Shown piece by piece: positions 1 through 5,475 of a stretch of 7,511 bases of DNA. Positions within the stretch are counted from its first letter, which is position 1; each line of letters opens with the position of its first letter. The DNA comes from Bordetella parapertussis. Its GTDB lineage: Bacteria > Cyanobacteriota > Cyanobacteriia > PCC-6307 > Cyanobiaceae. A program made the position numbers and the translations under genes. The DNA lies in assembly GCA_943324725.2 (NCBI GenBank), contig CALPMR020000148.1:1-7511 (forward strand), written 5' to 3'. The notes below the pieces were generated by a model. That model was not told the DNA's origin and did no database searches. It was given only the letters and a program-made list of their open reading frames with translations.

Positions 1-1
1 A

Positions 2-1345
2 AAGCGCCTCTACGCCGAGTTCAAACAGGCCTGGGCGGCCTGGGAGAGCAACCACAAGGAGCTGCTGCGGGCGGTGAGTGCTCTGGGTAATGCCCCGTTC
101 CCGGCCGCGAACACTCCGATGGGACGCGCAATTTTCACCAGTGCTTCCCAGGAGGTCAACACCTTTCAGGCCGCCACCGATGACATCACCAAAGTCATTG
201 ATCTGAACTACAAGCTTGGTTCTGAGGCGGCGATTTCAGGCCAGGAAGACAGCAAAACCTCCCTGTTCTGGTCGATTGTGGCCCTGGTGGCCGCTCCCTC
301 GATCGGCTGGTTCGCCGCCAACTACTTCACCCGCACGATTGCCAAACCCCTCGGCGCCCGCATCACCGAGGTGGTGACGGTGGCTGAAAACGTGGCCGGT
401 GGTGATCTCACCCGCAACCTGCCCGACACCCAGGATGGCGATGAGCTCGGCAAGCTCCAGAACGCCATCCACGTGATGGTCGGCAACCTCAGCAATCTGG
501 TGCGTCAGATCCAGACCTCCGGCGTTCAGATCACCACCTCCACCACCGAGATCGCCGCCTCCGGTAAGCAGCTCGAGGCCACGGTGGCCGAACAGCTGGC
601 CTCCACCAATGAGGTCACCGCCACCGCTCAGCAGATTGCCGCCACCTCGATGAATGTGGTGCGGGCCATGGACGATGTCAAAGTCCAGGCCGTGGACACG
701 GCCGATTCTGCTGCCCACAGCCAGCAGGATCTGGACCAGATGGAGAAGGTGATGCGCGATCTGGTCACCGCCACCGCCGCGATCACCTCCAAGCTGGATG
801 TGATGCACGAAAAGGCCAACAACATCAACACCGTCGTCACCACGATCACTAAGGTGGCCGACCAGACCAACCTGCTCAGCCTCAACGCCGCGATCGAGGC
901 CGAAAAGGCCGGCGAATACGGCACCGGCTTCGCCGTGGTGGCCCGTGAAATCCGTCGCCTCGCCGACCAGACCGCCGTGGCCACGCTCGAGATCGAGCAG
1001 ATGGTCAAGGAGATGCAGGGAGCCGTCTCGATCGGCGTGATGGAGATGGATCACTTCAGCAAAACCGTCACCTCCGCCGTCGAAGACGTTGTGCGGATCA
1101 GTGATCAGGTCGAAGTGGTGATTGAGCAGGTCAAGGGCCTGACGCCCAAGTTCGAAATGGTCGGCCAGAGCATCCAGGAGCAGTCCCAGGGGGCCCAGCA
1201 GATCAGTGAGGCGATGCAGCAGCTGAGCCAGGGATCGCAGCAGACCTCCGACGCCCTGCGCGAATCCAATCGGGCGCTGGAAGTGCTCGACGAATCCACC
1301 CAGTCCATGCGCACGGAAATCTCCCGCTTCCATGTCGCCAACTAA
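2..1345 (+). CDS. wspA: WspA-type methyl-accepting chemotaxis receptor, 5' truncated by the window edge
   Basis: This is a membrane receptor that controls the WspE kinase. The frame is open to the window's first bases, so the GTG at 74 is only an internal codon and the true start is upstream; 447 codons are present. Visible parts in order: the last part of a periplasmic helical sensor domain (about 2-255), one membrane helix (about 260-328, rich in V, A, L, F and W), a HAMP domain (about 329-493, with [11 protein letters not shown]), and a long cytoplasmic coiled-coil signalling domain. The signalling hairpin tip lies at about 857-973, with [20 protein letters not shown] followed by [17 protein letters not shown]. 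The EAEKAGEYG variant and the DIEQMV-like, LTPKFEMV and C-terminal SRF segments are those I know from WspA rather than from flagellar receptors. No NWETF-like CheR tether is present at the C terminus (SRFHVAN). The missing part should hold the first membrane helix and most of the sensor domain. The ligand or stimulus cannot be read; Pseudomonas WspA responds to surface contact. Confidence 0.93.
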   Translation, partial: KRLYAEFKQAWAAWESNHKELLRAVSALGNAPFPAANTPMGRAIFTSASQEVNTFQAATDDITKVIDLNYKLGSEAAISGQEDSKTSLFWSIVALVAAPSIGWFAANYFTRTIAKPLGARITEVVTVAENVAGGDLTRNLPDTQDGDELGKLQNAIHVMVGNLSNLVRQIQTSGVQITTSTTEIAASGKQLEATVAEQLASTNEVTATAQQIAATSMNVVRAMDDVKVQAVDTADSAAHSQQDLDQMEKVMRDLVTATAAITSKLDVMHEKANNINTVVTTITKVADQTNLLSLNAAIEAEKAGEYGTGFAVVAREIRRLADQTAVATLEIEQMVKEMQGAVSIGVMEMDHFSKTVTSAVEDVVRISDQVEVVIEQVKGLTPKFEMVGQSIQEQSQGAQQISEAMQQLSQGSQQTSDALRESNRALEVLDESTQSMRTEISRFHVAN

Positions 1346-2093
1346 TCTGGACTTTGACCCTGACGTTCTGCACGCACCGGTCAGCACGGAACAGGCGCCA
1401 TCGCGGCTGAATGATTGCTGGAATCGCATCGGCGTTTTCGGTGATCGCTCCTGTCCGGAGTTGCTCAGCTGCGTGCACTGCCGCAATTGTCAGGTGTATT
1501 CGGCGGCAGGCCGCAGCCTGCTGGAGCGCCTGCCGCCCGGCGATTATCTGCAGGAATGGACTGCCGTTCTGGCTGAAACCAAGCGCGGTTCCGAGAGTTC
1601 CACCCTCTCGGCCGATGGTTCGGTGGTGCGCAGTGATCAATCCCTCTCGGTGATGATCTTCCGGCTGTCCACCGAGTTGTTTGCCCTGCCGGTGGGTGTG
1701 TTTCTGGAGGTGTCGGCGCCATTTGTGGTGCACTCGGTGCCACGCCGCACGAATCAGCTGTTTCTGGGCATGGTGAATGTGCGTGGCGAAATCATGCTGG
1801 CCGCCTCGCTCACCAATCTGCTTGGGTTGACGGTTCAGGCCAGCTCCGTCTCCCATGCCGCTGGACGGATGGCGGTGGCCGGAACACCGGAGGGCAAATG
1901 GGTGTTCCCGATCGATGAGATCTATGGCATCTATCTGTTCAATCGCGATGATGTCAAGCCGGCACCGGTGGTGATCACCAACGCCGATCATTCCTACGCC
2001 TGCGGTGTGTTCCAGTGGCAGAACCGCTCGGTGGCGCTGCTCGATCCTGACCGCATCTTCAGTGTCCTGACCACGGAGATCTCTCCCGCATGA
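1332..2093 (+). CDS. wspD: WspD-type CheW coupling protein with Cys-rich N-terminal extension
   Basis: This cytoplasmic scaffold protein should link receptor WspA to kinase WspE. It has 253 residues, longer than minimal CheW (about 150-170). The C-terminal part (about 104-248) is the CheW SH3-like fold, with the typical VRGEI stretch at 150-154. The N-terminal 100 residues carry the segment [17 protein letters not shown] followed by VHCRNCQVY, giving Cys at 29, 41, 47, 50 and 53. I know this arrangement from WspD proteins and not from ordinary CheW, which sets the name WspD rather than WspB. The ATG at 1332 lies inside wspA and makes a 14-nt overlap; it places the Cys segment inside the protein and no better start is obvious. 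The stop overlaps the wspE start as ATGA (2090-2093), implying translational coupling. The role of the Cys cluster (metal binding, redox or structural) is unknown to me. Confidence 0.91.
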   Translation: MSPTNLDFDPDVLHAPVSTEQAPSRLNDCWNRIGVFGDRSCPELLSCVHCRNCQVYSAAGRSLLERLPPGDYLQEWTAVLAETKRGSESSTLSADGSVVRSDQSLSVMIFRLSTELFALPVGVFLEVSAPFVVHSVPRRTNQLFLGMVNVRGEIMLAASLTNLLGLTVQASSVSHAAGRMAVAGTPEGKWVFPIDEIYGIYLFNRDDVKPAPVVITNADHSYACGVFQWQNRSVALLDPDRIFSVLTTEISPA

Positions 2094-4321
2094 GCGACCA
2101 TTCTTCCGAAGCGACACCGCTGGAACTCTTCCGCCTCGAACTGGAAGAGCGGGTTGAGCATCTCAACCAGGCGCTGTTGCAGCTGGAGAGCCAGCCAGGT
2201 TCAAGGGAAGCCTGTGACCTGGTGATGCGTTCGCTGCACTCGGTCAAGGGTGCGGCCGGCATTGTCGTGCTGCCGGCTCTGGTGAAGGTGGCCCATCGGC
2301 TCGAAGATTTCTTCGTGGCCGTCAAGAACGGTGAGGCCCTGCTGGATCAGCAGGCTTTTGCGATCAGTTTCCGCTGCATTGATCTCTTTCAGGATGTCAG
2401 TCGGCTCAACGCCGATGACATCCGCGAATGGCTCGCAGCCCGTAGCCCGGAGCTCGATGAGCTGGTGGACTCCCTCAGATTGATCCTTCCCGAGGGCAGT
2501 GTTGCCAGTCCGGCGCCGCGCAGTGCCACGGCCGAAATCGACAACCCCTTCCAGAGCAACCACGACAGCAACGCCTTCACCCCGTCGGCCTCTGATCGGG
2601 TGGTGCGCGTTGAGGCCGAAAACCTCAATCGCATCATGGCGCTCTCCGGCGAAATGCTGGTGGAGGCCAAGTGGTTGCAGCCCTTTGCCGATTCGCTCAG
2701 CCTGCTCAAGGACCGCCAGAAGGATCTGCAGTCGACGATCGAAGCGCTGCGGCTGCAGCTCGCCGAGTCCGGCCAGACGGCCAGCCTCGAGCTGGTCGAA
2801 AAGGTCCGCAGCAAGGAGCGCGAGTGCCGCGAGACCCTCACCGAGCGCCTGGGGGAACTGGAGCTCTATGCCCTGCGCACCACCAACCTCTCCTATCGCC
2901 TCTACCGCGAGGTGATCGGCTCCAACATGCGGCCGTTCTCCGATGCGATCGTCGCCTTCCCGCGCATGGTGCGCGATCTGGCGATCAGTCTCGGCAAGCA
3001 GGTGCAGCTGGAGGTGGTGGGCAAGGGCACCCTGGTCGATCGCGACATCCTGCGCAAACTCGAATCGCCCCTCACCCATATCCTGCGCAACGCCGTTGAT
3101 CACGGCATCGAGCTGCCCGACGATCGCCTTGAAGCGGCCAAAGCCAGCCGCGGCACGATTCGGATTGAAGCCCTGCATCGCGGCGGCATGCTCTCGATCA
3201 CGATCAGTGACGACGGCATGGGGGTGCGCTTTGAGGAGGTGCGCCAGAAGCTGGTGGCCCAGGGGCTGTTCAGCACTGAAGACGCGGAGGCACTTTCTGA
3301 AGCCGAACTCTGCGAGCATCTCTATCAACCGGGCTTCTCCACGGCCCAGGCGGTGACCGAGGTCTCCGGCCGGGGGGTGGGTCTCGATGTGGTGAGTTCG
3401 ATGGCCAACGAGGTGGGCGGCACGGTGCGCTTCACCTCACTGCCGGGTGAAGGCACCAGCATTCACTTCCAGCTGCCGCTGACGCTCTCGGTGGTGCGCA
3501 CCTTGCTGGTGGAGATCGCCGGTGAGCCCTATGCCTTCCCGCTGGCGCGGCTGGATCAGATTGTGGCGATTGAAACCGCCGACATCAGTGTGATGGAAGG
3601 GCGGGAATGTTTCTTCCTCGATGGTGTTTCAATCGGGCTGATCTCCTCCCGCCAGGTGATGCATTTTCCCGAAGCTCCCCAGAGCGACGGCCCGATTCCG
3701 GTGGTGGTGATCAGTGATCACGCCAAGGTCTATGGCGTCGTCGTTGATCGCTATCTCGGTGAGCAGGATCTGGTGGTGCGTCCGCTCGATCCCCGGCTCG
3801 GCAAGGTGGCCAATGTCAGCGCCGCCGCCCTGATGGGTGACGGCCAGCCGATCCTGATCGTCGACACCGTCGATCTGGTGCGCTCGATCGATTCGCTGCT
3901 GCAGAACTCCGGTCTGCAGAGCCAGTCGGCCCGCAAGCCCGCCAAGCAAGGCCAGCGCATCCTGATCGCCGACGACTCCCCGGTGGCGCTGGATCTGCAG
4001 TCACGGCTGGTCAGCTCCCGGGGCTACACGGTCGATCGGGTGGTCAATGGCATGGAGGCCTGGAAGGCGATCCGCAACGGCAACTACCAACTGCTGGTCA
4101 CCGATGTCGAGATGCCGGAAATGGACGGCATCGCCCTGGTTCAGACCCTGCGCAAGGAGCCCCGCTTCAAACATCTGCCGATCATCATCTCCTCCTCCCG
4201 CGATGCCGAACAGGATCGCCTGCACGGCATGGAGGCTGGCGCTGACTACTATCTTGTCAAGAGCAGTTTCCAGGACGAGACCCTGTTGGATGCCATCAAC
4301 CAACTGATCGGACCAGCTTGA
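2090..4321 (+). CDS. wspE: WspE-type hybrid chemotaxis histidine kinase (CheA with C-terminal receiver)
   Basis: This is the central kinase of the Wsp signalling complex: it autophosphorylates on its HPt histidine and passes phosphate to receiver domains. Domains in its 743 residues: HPt (about 10-105) with phospho-acceptor His50 in LHSVKGAAG; a Pro/Ala/Ser-rich linker without a recognisable CheY-binding P2 domain; a long helical dimerisation domain (about 169-275); an ATPase domain (about 285-460) with N box LTHILRNAVDHGIE from residue 328, G1 box DDGMGV at 374-379 and G2 box GRGVGLDVV from 427; a CheW-like P5 domain (about 461-600); and a receiver (about 622-742) with acidic pair Asp628/Asp629, phospho-acceptor Asp672 in VTDVEMPEMDG and conserved Lys724. 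All catalytic residues are present, so the protein should be active. A GGAG at 2075-2078 is a plausible ribosome binding site 11 nt before the ATG. The HPt-P3-P4-P5-REC layout and the MRPFSDAI and DRDILRKLESPL segments fit WspE. The start overlaps wspD by 4 nt and the end overlaps wspF by 4 nt. Confidence 0.96.
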   Translation: MSDHSSEATPLELFRLELEERVEHLNQALLQLESQPGSREACDLVMRSLHSVKGAAGIVVLPALVKVAHRLEDFFVAVKNGEALLDQQAFAISFRCIDLFQDVSRLNADDIREWLAARSPELDELVDSLRLILPEGSVASPAPRSATAEIDNPFQSNHDSNAFTPSASDRVVRVEAENLNRIMALSGEMLVEAKWLQPFADSLSLLKDRQKDLQSTIEALRLQLAESGQTASLELVEKVRSKERECRETLTERLGELELYALRTTNLSYRLYREVIGSNMRPFSDAIVAFPRMVRDLAISLGKQVQLEVVGKGTLVDRDILRKLESPLTHILRNAVDHGIELPDDRLEAAKASRGTIRIEALHRGGMLSITISDDGMGVRFEEVRQKLVAQGLFSTEDAEALSEAELCEHLYQPGFSTAQAVTEVSGRGVGLDVVSSMANEVGGTVRFTSLPGEGTSIHFQLPLTLSVVRTLLVEIAGEPYAFPLARLDQIVAIETADISVMEGRECFFLDGVSIGLISSRQVMHFPEAPQSDGPIPVVVISDHAKVYGVVVDRYLGEQDLVVRPLDPRLGKVANVSAAALMGDGQPILIVDTVDLVRSIDSLLQNSGLQSQSARKPAKQGQRILIADDSPVALDLQSRLVSSRGYTVDRVVNGMEAWKAIRNGNYQLLVTDVEMPEMDGIALVQTLRKEPRFKHLPIIISSSRDAEQDRLHGMEAGADYYLVKSSFQDETLLDAINQLIGPA

Positions 4322-4335
4322 GGATTGCCATCGTG
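4318..4335 (+). promoter_or_regulatory. Non-ATG start of wspF in a TTGA stop/start overlap
   Basis: The wspE stop codon TGA (4319-4321) is embedded in TTGA, whose TTG (4318-4320) is in frame with wspF. No ATG or GTG in this frame lies close by that keeps the first receiver strand; GTG at 4333 would start inside it. There is no strong Shine-Dalgarno sequence upstream, so initiation probably depends on ribosomes terminating at wspE, which would keep WspF at or below the WspE level. This is inference from sequence arrangement. Confidence 0.72.
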
Positions 4336-5334
4336 AATGACCTGGCCCTGGCGGTCACGTCGATTCGCCGGGTGCTTGAGCATGAGGGGCGCCACAGCGT
4401 CGCCTGGGTGGCGCGTGATGGTCAGGATGCTCTGGCCCGTTTCGTTGCCGATGAGCCCGATCTGGTGCTGATGGATCTGTTGATGCCCATTCTCGATGGC
4501 GTCCAGACCACCAAGCGGATGCGGGAGCTCTCGAAGTGCCCGATCCTGCTCGTCACCGCCGATGCGGGGCGTTCTTCGGGGCTGATCTTTGAGGCCATGG
4601 GCCACGGGGCCCTCGATGTGGTGAATGTGCCGGTGCTCACCGAGCCGCCGGCCGAGAGCGGCCGCCAGTTGCTGCAGAAGATCGCCACGATCGAGCGCCT
4701 GCAGGGCCGGACCGGCTCCGTGCCCCGTCCGGCCCGCCCCGGGGCCGGGGCCACACCGGTGGCCCGCCGCCGTCCGCCCCTGATCGCCATCGGCTCCTCC
4801 ACCGGCGGCCCCAAGACCCTGGCCACGGTGCTCGCGCCCCTGCCCCGCCAGATGGCCAATGCGGTGGTGGTGGTGCAGCACATCGATGCCCAGTTCGCAC
4901 CCGGGCTGGTGAGCTGGCTCGATGGCCAGATCGGCTTGCCGGTGCGCGGCGCCGAAGCCGGCATGGTTCCCCAGGCCGGCACCGTTTCGGTGGCGATCAG
5001 CAACGACCATCTGGTGATTCAGGCCGATGGCCGTTTCGCCTACCAGCCTGAGCCGCTCGAAGAGCCCTATCGCCCTTCGGTGGATGTCTTCTTTCGCAGC
5101 CTGGTCAAGCACTGGCGCGATCCCGGTCTGGCGGTGCTGCTCACCGGCATGGGCCGCGATGGCGGCAAGGGGATGCTGGAATTGCGCCGCAGCGGCTGGC
5201 ACACGATCGCCCAGGATGAGGCCAGCTGCGCCGTCTATGGCATGCCCAAGGCGGCCGTGGAACTCGGCGGCGCCATCGAAGTGCTGCCGCCGGAGGCGAT
5301 CGCCAGGAGCCTGGGCCAGCGGCTGGCCCGCTAG
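4318..5334 (+). CDS. wspF: WspF-type CheB protein-glutamate methylesterase (receiver plus methylesterase)
   Basis: This enzyme removes methyl groups from receptor glutamates and so resets WspA; phosphorylation of its receiver by WspE should switch it on. It has 338 residues. The receiver (about 1-120) has phospho-acceptor Asp53 in LMDLLMPILDG and Thr80. The acidic pocket is Asn7-Asp8 rather than Asp-Asp, and Asn103 stands where most receivers have Lys; both resemble what I recall of WspF. After a Pro/Arg/Ala-rich linker (about 130-153) the methylesterase domain runs from about 154 to 335, with catalytic Ser161 (GSSTGG), His188 (VVQHID) and Asp281 (LTGMGRDGG), and the family segments YRPSVDVFF and SSCAVYGMPKA-like (here ASCAVYGMPKA). 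The start is taken at the TTG whose last two bases form the wspE stop (TTGA), because it gives MRIAIVND, the expected family N terminus; a later GTG at 4333 would remove the first receiver strand. The last codons lie in a tandem repeat. Loss of WspF locks the Pseudomonas system on. Confidence 0.95.
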   Translation: MRIAIVNDLALAVTSIRRVLEHEGRHSVAWVARDGQDALARFVADEPDLVLMDLLMPILDGVQTTKRMRELSKCPILLVTADAGRSSGLIFEAMGHGALDVVNVPVLTEPPAESGRQLLQKIATIERLQGRTGSVPRPARPGAGATPVARRRPPLIAIGSSTGGPKTLATVLAPLPRQMANAVVVVQHIDAQFAPGLVSWLDGQIGLPVRGAEAGMVPQAGTVSVAISNDHLVIQADGRFAYQPEPLEEPYRPSVDVFFRSLVKHWRDPGLAVLLTGMGRDGGKGMLELRRSGWHTIAQDEASCAVYGMPKAAVELGGAIEVLPPEAIARSLGQRLAR

Positions 5335-5370
5335 GAGCCTGGCCCGCCAGGAGACTGGCCCGCCAGGAGG
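5323..5370 (+). repeat. 16-bp tandem repeat, three copies, straddling the wspF stop codon
   Basis: Three head-to-tail copies of CTGGCCCGCYAGGAGN lie at 5323-5338, 5339-5354 and 5355-5370. They differ only at position 10 (T in copy 1, C in copies 2 and 3) and at the last base (C, A, G). The T in copy 1 creates the TAG stop of wspF at 5332-5334; the other copies read CAG there, in other frames because the period is not a multiple of three. A degenerate relative (CGCCAGGAGC) precedes the array at 5301-5310. The second copy, with its preceding base, can form a small hairpin (CCTGG 5338-5342 with CCAGG 5347-5351). It looks like slippage-type duplication; no function can be assigned. Confidence 0.88.
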
Positions 5371-5400
5371 CAGCGGCAGCCATCAGGTTTGTTGCCGCTG
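5371..5400 (+). terminator. GC-rich inverted repeat after wspF, possible weak terminator
   Basis: The arms CAGCGGCA (5371-5378) and TGCCGCTG (5393-5400) are perfectly complementary over 8 bp with a 14-nt loop, 36 nt after the wspF stop. There is no T tract after the stem on the + strand, so it is not a canonical intrinsic terminator. Its place directly after the last gene of the Wsp operon and just before a candidate promoter makes a role in ending or stabilising the wsp transcript reasonable, but unproven. Confidence 0.35.
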
Positions 5401-5401
5401 G

Positions 5402-5426
5402 TACTGACAAACGATGGTTGTCAGTA
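5402..5426. repeat. Perfect 9-bp dyad, candidate operator upstream of the ureohydrolase gene
   Basis: TACTGACAA (5402-5410) and TTGTCAGTA (5418-5426) are exact reverse complements separated by 7 nt (25 bp in all, half-site centres 16 bp apart). The arms cover a -35-like element and touch the -10-like TATAAA, as expected for a repressor-type operator bound by a dimeric regulator. As RNA it would be a hairpin followed by A residues, not U, so a terminator reading is unlikely on the + strand; on the - strand the T tract comes before the stem, so it does not serve there either. It does not match the spacing of the cyanobacterial NtcA site (GTA-N8-TAC). I do not recognise the regulator. Confidence 0.7.
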
Positions 5427-5430
5427 TAAA
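5404..5430 (+). promoter_or_regulatory. Candidate sigma70-type promoter of the EF-hand ureohydrolase gene
   Basis: CTGACA at 5404-5409 matches five of six bases of the -35 consensus and TATAAA at 5425-5430 matches five of six of the -10 consensus, with a 15-nt spacer that is shorter than the usual 16-18. This A+T-rich stretch (continuing as a run of seven A to 5434) is the only such patch in a G+C-rich surrounding. It would start transcription near 5437 and leave a leader of about 40 nt. No Shine-Dalgarno sequence is visible before the ATG at 5476. Confidence 0.45.
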
Positions 5431-5475
5431 AAAACACCGTGATTCTGTCTCGATCTGCCGACCCCCTACTCACCC

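Noticed and set aside
74..76. GTG at 74 as the start of the receptor gene
   Set aside because: The frame is open without a stop to position 2, and the upstream codons read as a helical sensor domain. Starting at 74 would also cut the sensor domain and leave out the first membrane helix.
236..1486. Long antisense open frame opposite the receptor gene, and similar long antisense frames opposite wspE, wspF and the ureohydrolase
   Set aside because: They are shadows of strongly conserved genes in G+C-rich DNA. Their translations are low-complexity (rich in Gly, His, Asp and Leu or Arg) and show no known domain.
3708..3720. Near-palindrome TGATCAGTGATCA inside wspE
   Set aside because: It encodes the V-I-S-D-H stretch of the CheW-like domain, and GATCAGTGATCA-like words recur in the other coding regions through codon use. 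There is no sign of a regulatory role.
4624..4629. WspF receiver lacks the conserved Lys (Asn103) and has Asn-Asp instead of Asp-Asp
   Set aside because: This looked like a degenerate receiver, but WspF proteins as I recall them share the VND and DAVxTP-like segments without Lys, and the phospho-acceptor Asp53 is intact. It is therefore a family trait rather than damage.
5296..5303. GCGATCGC octamer (cyanobacterial HIP1 element)
   Set aside because: I noted one copy, inside the wspF coding region. A single copy in a G+C-rich window can occur by chance and is not enough to prove a cyanobacterial host.
5402..5434. Dyad followed by an A run as an intrinsic terminator
   Set aside because: On the + strand the stem is followed by A, giving no U tract. 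On the - strand the T run precedes the stem. The promoter/operator reading fits better.
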